NCBI GenBank assembly: GCA_009776675.1
Contig: WRNK01000078.1
Location: forward strand, 1 to 6,028
Reading direction: 5' to 3'
Source: Methanimicrococcus sp.
Lineage (GTDB): Archaea > Halobacteriota > Methanosarcinia > Methanosarcinales > Methanosarcinaceae
DNA length: 6,028 nucleotides
The position numbers and the translations under genes are program-made. Positions 1-5,780 of the stretch are shown one piece after another. A model generated the notes under the pieces. It worked only from the letters and a program-made list of their open reading frames with translations. It had not been told where the DNA came from and did no database searches. Every line of letters begins with the position of its first letter. The stretch's first letter is position 1.

Positions 1-600
1 TAATGTGACAGCAACCAACGGTGCAGGCACTGATACAAAAGAACTCTTTATTGTCGTTACTGACGGCAGCCACACTGTTGCACCGACAATCACCTCAACC
101 GTTCTTCCGGCAGGTGAAGTGGGAACTGCATACAGTACAACTCTCACAGCAACCGGCGATACACCAATGGGATGGGGTATTATTGACGGCGCCCTTCCAA
201 CCGGTTTGGCACTTAATCCTGCCACCGGCGTCATTTCAGGAACACCCTCTGTTGATGGTGTGTTTGTCTTTAACGTGACGGCAATCAATGGCGCAGGCAA
301 CGATACAAAAGAGCTTTCTATTGTCATTGATAGTGGCAGTGCTTCTGTTCCACCCACAATCACCACAACCACCCTTCCTTCAGGTCAATCGGGAACCGCA
401 TACAGTACAACTCTCGCGGCAACCGGCGATACACCAATCGGATGGGCCATTCGTGATGGTGCTCTTCCAACCGGTCTGGCACTTAATCCTGCCACCGGTG
501 TCATTTCAGGAACGCCTACTACAAACGGTTTGTTCACCTTTAACGTGACGGCAACCAATGGTGCAGGCACCGATACAAAGGAGTTTACCATTACGATTAC
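1..600 (+). repeat. Exact 270-bp tandem coding repeats in the adhesin gene
   Basis: The segment beginning TAAYGTGACRGCAAYCAAYG recurs at 1, 271 and 541, a period of exactly 270 bp (90 codons). Identity is high at the DNA level: the stretch around ACTTAATCCTGCCACCGG (about 211-243 and 481-513) is almost unchanged, including synonymous positions. This suggests recent duplication or gene conversion rather than old divergent domains. The array continues past the left edge, so the copy number is unknown. Confidence 0.9.
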
Positions 601-862
601 TTCAAGAGGCGGTGGCACCGGTACAGGCAATGCAACAATTGTTCCATCCTCGAATGGCACAATGCCTGAGCCACAACCCGAACCGATAGATGAAGGTAAC
701 GGCGGTGGAATAATAGATGAAGGCGAAGGCGAAAGGATTATTGAACCTGAACCTCCAAAAACAAACAGGACGTATCTCTGGATCATTTTGTTAATCCTCC
801 TTGGTATCGCCTTGTTTATACTTTGGAGAAAATACGGAAATCAGGGATTCAATAAAAAATGA
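2..862 (+). CDS. Cell-surface adhesin-like protein, He_PIG Ig-like repeats, C-terminal membrane anchor (5' partial)
   Basis: The frame is open to the left edge, and the residues there (N-V-T-A) match the internal repeat, so the gene starts upstream and the GTG at 5 is not a start. Numbering from that GTG, the visible part has the end of one repeat (to about 20), two complete repeats (about 26-108 and 116-198) and a Gly/Pro/Glu-rich acidic linker (201-254). A hydrophobic helix (256-274) follows, then a basic tail (RKYGNQGFNKK). Each repeat carries the He_PIG hallmarks: PTIT...LP.G..GT.YS.TL near its start, LPTGLALNPATGVISGTP in the middle and FNVTA.NGAG at its end. N-X-T sequons recur at N90, N180, N209, N217 and N254. 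The layout fits an exported protein with stacked beta-sandwich domains outside and a C-terminal membrane anchor. No PGF-type archaeosortase signal is visible. Ligand is unknown; adhesion is inferred from the family. The class is well supported, the precise role is not. Confidence 0.85.
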   Translation, partial: NVTATNGAGTDTKELFIVVTDGSHTVAPTITSTVLPAGEVGTAYSTTLTATGDTPMGWGIIDGALPTGLALNPATGVISGTPSVDGVFVFNVTAINGAGNDTKELSIVIDSGSASVPPTITTTTLPSGQSGTAYSTTLAATGDTPIGWAIRDGALPTGLALNPATGVISGTPTTNGLFTFNVTATNGAGTDTKEFTITITSRGGGTGTGNATIVPSSNGTMPEPQPEPIDEGNGGGIIDEGEGERIIEPEPPKTNRTYLWIILLILLGIALFILWRKYGNQGFNKK

Positions 863-901
863 TGATGGGCGAAGAAGATAATTTCTTTTCCTATCATTTT
901 T
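862..901 (+). terminator. Stem-loop plus T-run at the adhesin stop codon
   Basis: Arms 862-876 and 883-897 pair over 15 positions with one mismatch (870/889) and two G-U pairs, around a 6-nt loop (877-882). Five T residues (897-901) follow. The hairpin begins on the last base of the TGA stop (860-862). A stem followed by a T-run directly after a stop suggests a transcript 3' end. Archaeal termination mainly depends on the T-run, so the stem may instead stabilise or process the RNA. The same hairpin is repeated in degenerate form at about 987-1012 and 1101-1137. Confidence 0.5.
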
Positions 902-907
902 GAAAAA

Positions 908-966
908 GATCATGATGGGAATAACCAAATGAGCAACACCATAGTTTGGTTATTCCTCTCATGATC
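908..966. other. Long stem-loop (hairpin 2 of repeat unit A)
   Basis: The left arm 908-929 (GATCATGATGGGAATAACCAAA) and right arm 945-966 (TTTGGTTATTCCTCTCATGATC) pair over 22 positions, with one mismatch (916/958) and one G-U pair (917/957). The loop is 15 nt (930-944). This is the strongest dyad in the window. It lies on neither side of a recognisable promoter, which argues against a simple operator. It could be a transcript 3'-end structure, a REP-like element, or the remains of a miniature mobile element. Confidence 0.85.
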
Positions 967-967
967 T

Positions 968-1087
968 ATTCAATAAAAACAATGTTGGATGAAGAAGTTT
1001 ATTTCTTCTTTTCTCTTTTTTGAAAAAGGCCATGATGAGAATAACCAAACGAGTAATTGTATGTTTGATTTATTTCTCTCGTGATCT
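968..1087 (+). repeat. Tandem intergenic repeat, unit B (120 bp, degenerate hairpins)
   Basis: Same order as unit A. ATTCAATAAAAAC is followed by hairpin 1 (core GAAGAA 991-996 with TTCTTC 1003-1008). Then come a TTTTTTGAAAAA spacer and hairpin 2 (left arm about 1031-1050, right arm about 1063-1083). Hairpin 2 is the weakest of the three, with several mismatches and a one-base bulge in the right arm, so this unit appears to have drifted most. Confidence 0.8.
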
Positions 1088-1212
1088 ATTCAATAAAAAT
1101 AATGAGGATGTAGAAGATGATTTCTTTTTTTCTCATTTATTGAAAAATGAGGCTATGATGGGAATAACCGGATAAAACACACACATTCGTTTGGTTATTC
1201 CCCTCATAATCT
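1088..1212 (+). repeat. Tandem intergenic repeat, unit C (about 125 bp, two hairpins)
   Basis: Begins ATTCAATAAAAAT. Hairpin 1 uses outer arms AATGAG (1101-1106) and CTCATT (1132-1137) plus an inner AGAA/TTCT. A TTGAAAAATGA spacer follows, then hairpin 2 (1154-1171 with 1191-1208). The 3' boundary is approximate, because similarity to A and B fades after the TCATAATCT end, just before the transposase leader. Confidence 0.8.
1154..1208. other. Long stem-loop (hairpin 2 of repeat unit C)
   Basis: Arms 1154-1169 and 1193-1208 pair at 16 positions with one mismatch (1159/1203), extended by two G-U pairs (1170/1192 and 1171/1191). Compared with unit A, pair C911-G963 is replaced by T1154-A1208, a compensatory double change. 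G-U 917/957 becomes G-C 1160/1202, and two A-T pairs become G-U. Pairing is kept while the sequence changes, which suggests the structure itself has been retained. Confidence 0.75.
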
Positions 1213-1260
1213 TTGATTGTATTCACCAATAATAGACAATTTATAGTTATCATTACACAA

Positions 1261-1265
1261 GAGGT
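1261..1265 (+). promoter_or_regulatory. Shine-Dalgarno GAGGT deciding the transposase start
   Basis: GAGGT lies 7 nt before the ATG at 1273. This favours 1273 over the in-frame TTG at 1213, whose extra 20 residues look like translated leader and have no upstream SD. Confidence 0.7.
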
Positions 1266-1272
1266 TTCCAAG

Positions 1273-1739
1273 ATGACGATGCCGATATGCAAAAATTGCA
1301 AATCCAATATTGTTGTTAAAAACGGAATCGTTCGGGGAAGACAACGATACAGATGCAAAAGGTGTATGTATAATTTTATAGAAGGCGACCGACGAATAAA
1401 TAAAAAAATTGATTATAATAAAACCGTGTATGTGGTTTTATATTCGCTTGGAAATGAATCATTCAGTACGTTGTCTGAAGTGTTTGATGCTTTGCCATCA
1501 CTTATTTATCATTGGAGTGTGAAAGCCCAATCTAAACTGCTTGAACCCCATTCCGATGAGATCCAGGAGATGGAAATCGATGAAATGTGGCATTTTATTG
1601 GTTTAAAAAAAGAAGATTATGTTTCATCAAAACCGTTGATCGTTGCACACGGCGAACTGGGGCAAGGGTTCTTAGCCACCATCATTTTGCAACCTTCAAA
1701 AGACTCGACATGAAAATTACCTCTTCTGTTCTTTTTTAA
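1273..1739 (+). pseudogene. Truncated IS1-family transposase (InsA/InsB'-like) with -1 frameshift
   Basis: The zero frame (1273-1713, 146 aa) starts with a Cys4 zinc finger (C6, C9, C28, C31; motif RYRCKRC). A helix-turn-helix-like stretch (about 50-82) and the first catalytic Asp of the IS1 DDE domain in EIDEMWHFIG (D103) follow. After K113 the zero frame loses family resemblance and stops at 1711-1713. The -1 frame entered at the A7 run (1605-1611) reads CFIKTVDRCTRRT (1620-1658), then ATFKRL (1689-1706). Both look like the continuation of IS1 transposases, and this frame stops at 1737-1739. The joined product would be 155 aa, whereas IS1 InsAB' is about 230. The second Asp and the final Glu of the active site are missing, so no active enzyme is expected. 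No right-hand inverted repeat remains and I could not locate the left one. The -1 tail overlaps the end of topA antisense. IS1 family: fairly sure; inactive: sure. Confidence 0.8.
1605..1611 (+). other. A_AAA_AAA slippery heptamer, possible programmed -1 frameshift
   Basis: The zero-frame codons are TTA AAA AAA GAA, so the heptamer sits in the correct X_XXY_YYZ phase for tandem -1 slippage. IS1 joins InsA and InsB' by -1 slippage on a similar A6C run. The -1 product continues with IS1-like sequence, so the site may be an ancestral programmed one. A plain indel mutation in the homopolymer, or a sequencing error, would look the same. Confidence 0.5.
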
Positions 1740-4056
1740 GCCCGATCGCCCGACATCTCCGATTCGCACAAAATTCTTCCGCATCTTTGTTTTGTTCTTT
1801 ATTTTTGAAAAGGCGCCAGCCGCAGGTTTCACAATTTTTGTCTAAAATTGTCAGCCGCCCTTTTTCGGGAAGGGATTGAGTGTGACCGCATTTTTGGGTG
1901 CATTTTAAAAAACGATTGTCGTTGTAATTGACAAATTCCATTTGCCCTTCTTTGCAGCGGGGACAAGAACCAATGAGCTCCGGCGGGTTGCATGATATGT
2001 TTTGGTCGCAGTTAAAACAGGGGCCGACTCCGACAGTCCAGTCATATTTTTTCCCGACATCTATGACGGCAATGCCGCCTTTGGGACATTTTTTTGTACG
2101 CTGAATTGTCAAGGCGCCTGTTTTGGGGAGAGGGTAAGTTTGAGTGCAGTCGGGGTAGCCGACGCAGCCGATGAATCTTCCTTTATCGGTTGTTACAATA
2201 CGCAAGGCATTTTGGCAGAGAGGACAAACAGCGACATAATTTTTTTTGTCTTCTTCAGCAGCTTGTGTTTTAATGCTGCCGCTGAGTTTTAAGACAAGAC
2301 ACTCTTTATTTCCCGTTAAATCGGCATACATTTTTTTAATAAGATCCGTTCCGGTCTCAACGGCTTGCTCCATTGTTATTTTTCCGTCTTCGACTTGCTG
2401 GATGAGGGCTTCAACTTGGGAGCGAATTTCAGGGCGGATGACGATTGGAACAGCCGTATCCAAGCTCTCCATAAGCATAAATCCGGTGTTCAGTATCGAA
2501 ATGGTTTTTCCTTTGGATTCAAAATAACCGCGTTTTTTGTTTGTTTCAATATGCGTCGGAGCAGTTGCTTTGGTTCCGATGCCGTTTTTGTCCATAAGCG
2601 TTAAAAGCTCGGCTTCAGTGAGTTTTTTGGGAGGAGCTGTCTTTGAAGCAATGTTTTGAAGTTTTTTAACAGTTGCCGTATCCCCTTTTTCAATCGCCGG
2701 CAAAAACTTATCATTTTTTGTTTCAAAATCATAAATCTCCAGCCAACCTGCGAATTTTTTGACGGAGCCGGCGGCGTCAAACAAATCCTCTTTTATTTTC
2801 ATTTCAAGCTTTGTTTTCTCAAAAACAGCGGCAGGCATGAGATTTGCTAAAAAGTGGCGGCAGATCAAGTCATAAACATCATAAGCGCCGGGGAGCTTTA
2901 TCATATTTTCAACAGCTTCTTTTTCGACGCCGCGAACCGGATGAATTGGCGGGTGGTCTTTAGCGTCTTTCGGACCGTTTTTCGGCGTTATCGTTTTGGA
3001 CAATATTTTAGCAATCGTTCCCATGTATTCCTTTTTCTTAGACAAGTCTGCCAAAATTTGTTTAAAATCAAAATCCGGCGCGTATTGATTGGTTTCCGTT
3101 CTCGGGTAACTCGTTAAACCGGAGAGGTAGAGTTGTTCTGCGATTTCAAGCGATTTTTCAGGACTGATATTTAAAAACGTGGAAGCGCGTTTTAAAAATT
3201 CGGTTGTATTCAGCGGAATCGGCGGCGCCATGCTTTGTTCTTTGACGGTTTTTTTGTCCACGACAGCTGTTTTTTCACCTTTTAAGCGGTTCATAATTTC
3301 ATCGGCTTTTTCCTTTTCGGAAATATGTCCGGCGCGATGCGTTCCAACGAATATTTCTCCGTCTGCGTCAAAATCGGCAGTGATTTTCCAAAAGTCCTTC
3401 GGCTTAAAATCAAGAATGGCTTTTTCACGTTCATAAACAAAGCCGCAGGTCGGCGTTTGGCAAGGTCCGATGGATAAAATTTCTTTTGTAAACGCCTTTT
3501 CACGAACAGAGAGCGTTACAAACCGCGTAAAAGCGGCGCCCATTTTCAAATCCAGAATTTGGCGCGTATCGGCAGCCATTGCCAAGTTTTGATCCGGCTC
3601 TCCCGGATTATCAAAAGCGTTTTTAATTTCTTGTTCTGAAAATGTTGAGTAGCGCGCCCTTTTAACCGGCACCTTTGAAACGCTTTGAGCAAGTTCTTTC
3701 GCTTCAAAGCCGATATTTTCGCCCTCACGGTCATAGTCGCACGCCAGAATGATTAAGTGTGCCTCTCTTGCCAATTTCCAAACAGCGGCTGCAAAATTGT
3801 CTTTTGTGACAAATTTTTGAGGCATAATCTCCAAAAGTTTTTTTGGGTCAACGCCGGTCCAACTGTTGTATTCTGCCGGAAAATCATAGCCCATGATGTG
3901 TCCGGCAAGACCCGTAATTGCCCAGTCGCTGCCGTTTCGTGAAAATCTGTAAACTGCGGCTCCTTCCACAGATGTTCTGGAATATTTTCCGCCGCTTAAT
4001 ATTTTGGCAATTTCTTCGGCGGCTTTATTCTTTTCGGCAAATGCGACGATTGTCAT
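1717..4056 (-). CDS. topA: DNA topoisomerase I (type IA, archaeal TopA)
   Basis: 779 aa. The enzyme relaxes negatively supercoiled DNA by cutting one strand through a 5'-phosphotyrosine and passing the other. The N-terminal TOPRIM domain has E8 and the Mg-binding DxDxE motif in ACDYDREGEN (D107, D109, E111). The core has GPCQTPT (197-203), the catalytic tyrosine in GLTSYPRTET (Y317) and GIGTKAT (492-498) before HIETNKKRGY. The C-terminal third carries four Cys modules for DNA binding: C611/614/631/637, C657/680/683/689, C698/701/719/723 and C742/745/763/768. The second is unusual: it reads CPKGG where CPxC is expected, but C680, C683 and C689 could complete a quartet. ATG at 4056 is preceded by AAAAGGA 7 nt upstream. 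It lies 61 bp downstream of polB on the same strand, probably co-transcribed. The TAA stop (1719-1717) sits on the edge of the IS remnant, so the last few residues could have been altered by that junction. No reverse gyrase helicase domain is present. Confidence 0.96.
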   Translation of the reverse strand: MTIVAFAEKNKAAEEIAKILSGGKYSRTSVEGAAVYRFSRNGSDWAITGLAGHIMGYDFPAEYNSWTGVDPKKLLEIMPQKFVTKDNFAAAVWKLAREAHLIILACDYDREGENIGFEAKELAQSVSKVPVKRARYSTFSEQEIKNAFDNPGEPDQNLAMAADTRQILDLKMGAAFTRFVTLSVREKAFTKEILSIGPCQTPTCGFVYEREKAILDFKPKDFWKITADFDADGEIFVGTHRAGHISEKEKADEIMNRLKGEKTAVVDKKTVKEQSMAPPIPLNTTEFLKRASTFLNISPEKSLEIAEQLYLSGLTSYPRTETNQYAPDFDFKQILADLSKKKEYMGTIAKILSKTITPKNGPKDAKDHPPIHPVRGVEKEAVENMIKLPGAYDVYDLICRHFLANLMPAAVFEKTKLEMKIKEDLFDAAGSVKKFAGWLEIYDFETKNDKFLPAIEKGDTATVKKLQNIASKTAPPKKLTEAELLTLMDKNGIGTKATAPTHIETNKKRGYFESKGKTISILNTGFMLMESLDTAVPIVIRPEIRSQVEALIQQVEDGKITMEQAVETGTDLIKKMYADLTGNKECLVLKLSGSIKTQAAEEDKKNYVAVCPLCQNALRIVTTDKGRFIGCVGYPDCTQTYPLPKTGALTIQRTKKCPKGGIAVIDVGKKYDWTVGVGPCFNCDQNISCNPPELIGSCPRCKEGQMEFVNYNDNRFLKCTQKCGHTQSLPEKGRLTILDKNCETCGWRLFKNKEQNKDAEEFCANRRCRAIGLKKEQKR

Positions 4057-4117
4057 TTTTCATTCCTTTTATTTTTTTAATCATTGTTAAAATCCAATAT
4101 TCCAATCTTTCTTTTTT
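4057..4117 (-). promoter_or_regulatory. polB-topA intergenic spacer with topA Shine-Dalgarno
   Basis: This 61-bp AT-rich gap separates two minus-strand genes. It carries AAAAGGA (4070-4064) at SD spacing from the topA ATG. There is no clear terminator hairpin after polB and no convincing TATA box, which favours read-through from polB into topA. A weak internal promoter cannot be excluded in such AT-rich sequence. Confidence 0.5.
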
Positions 4118-5620
4118 TTAATTTGGGTCATTAAAATTCAATACGCCGGTTTTCATGGTTCTTAAATCCACAAACGGAACCTTTGCAGGCGTTGGTACAA
4201 TGTTTACGGTCTTTTGAAAACTCGTTTGCGACTGCCATGTTCCTGAATTGATGAGCAAGATATTTTTGTAAACGGCAACGCCGACTGTATGAACGTGTCC
4301 GCAGTGAATGATGTGGGGGATTTTGTCAATCAGCAAATAGTCTTTTTTTTCCGGCGAAATCATAACACGGCTGCCGTATGTCGGTGCAAGATGCCGTCTT
4401 TTAACCATTTCGACCATTCCCGTTGTTGGTGATTGGTAGGAAACGCCTTTGATATTTGCCACCAAATCATCCATCGAACAGCCGTGATAAATTTGAACAT
4501 AAATATTGTCAAGCGAAACCAATGCCGGATTGCCGACAAACGTCACGTTTTTCGGAAACATTTTTTGAATCTCTTCCGAAAAAGTAATCTGAGGCTCTGC
4601 CCGACGAACAGCGTCATGATTTCCGGGGGCAATCACAATATGAATATTTTTTGGAATTTGATGGAAATAAGAGGCGACGACTTCATATTGCTTATAAATT
4701 TCCGGAATTTCCAAATCCGCTTCTTGTCCGGGGTAAATGCCGATTCCGTCAACAATGTCTCCGGCAACGATTAAATATCGAATTTCCGATGCGATTTGCA
4801 AAAGCTGCGGATTTTCACTTCGACCATTTAAGAAATCTAAAAATGTTTCCCACTCATGTTTCATAAATTCCTTGCTGCCGACATGAATGTCTGAAATAAA
4901 TAGGATGTAGCCTTGTGCTTTGCCATGCCCCGCTGAATAACTGTTTGGCACATCCGGCTGTATAATGCGCTCCGCCATCAGAATTGTCCCATCCGGCGAC
5001 ATCGTTCCCGTAACGCCGATGACTTCATCCAACACGAGCCGCTCCGCCATTTCAACCAAATCTGTCTCTTTATTATTGATCAAAACGGGAATCGTTCCCG
5101 TCGGGTCTTCCAAAGCCAAGACAATATGTTGATTATTCGTTGTGCTTTTTTCGGAAACCATTCCGATTATCGTTATCTGTGAACTTCTTTCTTTAGATGG
5201 CAGTGGTTTTACAAATTTGTTTTTTTTGAGACTTTCAATCGGGCGCGCGCTGACGCGTGAGCGAATCATTTCACTCAGGCGTGTGTATCTGTCTCTAAAA
5301 TACTGGACAAATTGATTGTATTCTCCAACGCTGGTGGCTTTGTTTGACACATCTTCCAAAACAACAACCGGATTGTCTTCAAATTCGTATAGAAATTTAA
5401 ATTCAAAAGAATCAGAGTCGGAGGGAGATTTTTCTTTTTGTTCCGGCAAAATTCCAATTAAATGATGTGTCTCAATCACAAAAACAGAGGGATCTATTTC
5501 CAAAAACAGTTTTTCTAATTCTGTTTCAGAAATTTGGTGAGAAATTAAATAAGAAACGGCGTCCGAGTTGATCATAAATCCGGCATCGGATACTTTTTCC
5601 AAAATGTTTGTCTCGTCCAT
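4118..5620 (-). CDS. polB: DNA polymerase II (PolD) small subunit DP1, 3'-5' exonuclease
   Basis: 500 aa from the ATG at 5620. DP1 pairs with the large catalytic subunit DP2 (not in this window) to form PolD, a euryarchaeal replicative polymerase, and supplies the proofreading 3'-5' exonuclease. A small helical N-terminal domain (about 1-50) and a linker come first. An OB fold (about 146-222; ITIIGMVSEK...LALEDPTGTIPVLI) and a calcineurin-like, Mre11-type phosphoesterase domain (about 237-470) follow. All metal-site motifs are present: SDIHVG (D244, H246), AGDIVDG (D288), PGNHD (N334, H335), YHGCS (H379) and CGHVHTVG (H442, H444). The exonuclease therefore looks active, unlike the inactivated eukaryotic B-subunits of Pol alpha/delta/epsilon. 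The start at 5620 has GAGAG 5 nt upstream; a TTG at 5656 would add 12 Lys/Asn-rich residues with no SD. It probably leads an operon with topA and is divergent from the signal peptidase gene. Confidence 0.96.
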   Translation of the reverse strand: MDETNILEKVSDAGFMINSDAVSYLISHQISETELEKLFLEIDPSVFVIETHHLIGILPEQKEKSPSDSDSFEFKFLYEFEDNPVVVLEDVSNKATSVGEYNQFVQYFRDRYTRLSEMIRSRVSARPIESLKKNKFVKPLPSKERSSQITIIGMVSEKSTTNNQHIVLALEDPTGTIPVLINNKETDLVEMAERLVLDEVIGVTGTMSPDGTILMAERIIQPDVPNSYSAGHGKAQGYILFISDIHVGSKEFMKHEWETFLDFLNGRSENPQLLQIASEIRYLIVAGDIVDGIGIYPGQEADLEIPEIYKQYEVVASYFHQIPKNIHIVIAPGNHDAVRRAEPQITFSEEIQKMFPKNVTFVGNPALVSLDNIYVQIYHGCSMDDLVANIKGVSYQSPTTGMVEMVKRRHLAPTYGSRVMISPEKKDYLLIDKIPHIIHCGHVHTVGVAVYKNILLINSGTWQSQTSFQKTVNIVPTPAKVPFVDLRTMKTGVLNFNDPN

Positions 5621-5625
5621 GTCAT

Positions 5626-5630
5626 CTCTC
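5626..5630 (-). promoter_or_regulatory. Shine-Dalgarno of polB
   Basis: GAGAG read on the minus strand lies 5 nt before the ATG at 5620-5618. It supports that start over the in-frame TTG at 5656. Confidence 0.65.
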
Positions 5631-5665
5631 TTTTTGTTGCATTTCTTATTTAGCAAACTCTTTGC

Positions 5666-5674
5666 TTTTATTAA
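5666..5674 (-). promoter_or_regulatory. Candidate TATA box for polB-topA
   Basis: TTAATAAAA on the minus strand ends about 45 nt before the polB ATG. That would place the transcription start near 5640, with a short leader that includes the SD. AAATATTGA at about 5690-5682 is an alternative. The region is AT-rich, so the choice is tentative. Confidence 0.35.
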
Positions 5675-5696
5675 TGGTTTTTCAATATTTGATCAC

Positions 5697-5717
5697 ATCT
5701 GTTTTTTTTAAACAGAT
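5697..5717. promoter_or_regulatory. Inverted repeat in the divergent promoter region, possible operator
   Basis: ATCTGTTT (5697-5704) and AAACAGAT (5710-5717) are perfect 8-bp arms separated by TTTTT. The right arm shares its last base with the TTTATAAA element of the signal peptidase gene, about where BRE and TFB would sit. A regulator bound here could affect that gene and perhaps polB. No protein is known to bind it; the function is inferred from position and symmetry. Confidence 0.4.
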
Positions 5718-5724
5718 TTATAAA
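5717..5724 (+). promoter_or_regulatory. Archaeal TATA box for the signal peptidase gene
   Basis: TTTATAAA matches the archaeal box-A consensus well. A start of transcription about 25 nt downstream (near 5745) would leave a leader of roughly 35 nt before the ATG at 5781. I see no Shine-Dalgarno motif in that leader. Confidence 0.5.
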
Positions 5725-5780
5725 CAATTAGTTTGATAAAAGAGCAGAAGTTTTTTATTTAATTTTCATTCATAAAAAAT

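Larger units (their letters stand above)
847..967 (+). repeat. Tandem intergenic repeat, unit A (121 bp, two hairpins)
   Basis: First of three head-to-tail units that all begin ATTCAATAAAAA and, in A and B, end TGATCT. It overlaps the last five sense codons and stop of the adhesin gene. It holds hairpin 1 (862-897), a TTTTTGAAAAA spacer (897-907) and the long hairpin 2 (908-966). Spacer and element order are the same in the other units, so this is one composite repeat rather than chance AT-rich sequence. Confidence 0.85.

Noticed and set aside
385..786. Minus-strand 133-aa reading frame
   Set aside because: Antisense to the adhesin repeats; it is low-complexity Pro/Ser-rich sequence from the linker read backwards and has no family features.
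847..1212. CRISPR array
   Set aside because: Units are about 120 bp, imperfect, and contiguous with no unique spacers of regular length; no cas gene is present.
1219..1234. Start of a fourth intergenic repeat unit (ATTCACCAATAATA resembles ATTCAATAAAAATA)
   Set aside because: The similarity is a few AT-rich bases and nothing further matches; it could equally be the IS left flank.
1213..1272. TTG start extending the transposase by 20 residues
   Set aside because: No SD upstream, the residues look like leader sequence, and the ATG at 1273 has GAGGT at good spacing.
1137..1358. Minus-strand 73-aa frame across repeat unit C and the transposase start
   Set aside because: It overlaps the hairpin and the zinc-finger coding region antisense, and shows no recognisable domain or start signal.
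4118..4150. PCNA-binding (PIP-like) motif at the DP1 C-terminus (VLNF)
   Set aside because: The match to QxxLxxFF is too partial to support, and the usual PIP site of PolD is on the large subunit.
5621..5656. TTG start adding 12 residues to DP1
   Set aside because: The added residues are Lys/Asn-rich translation of leader DNA that includes the SD; the ATG at 5620 with GAGAG is better.
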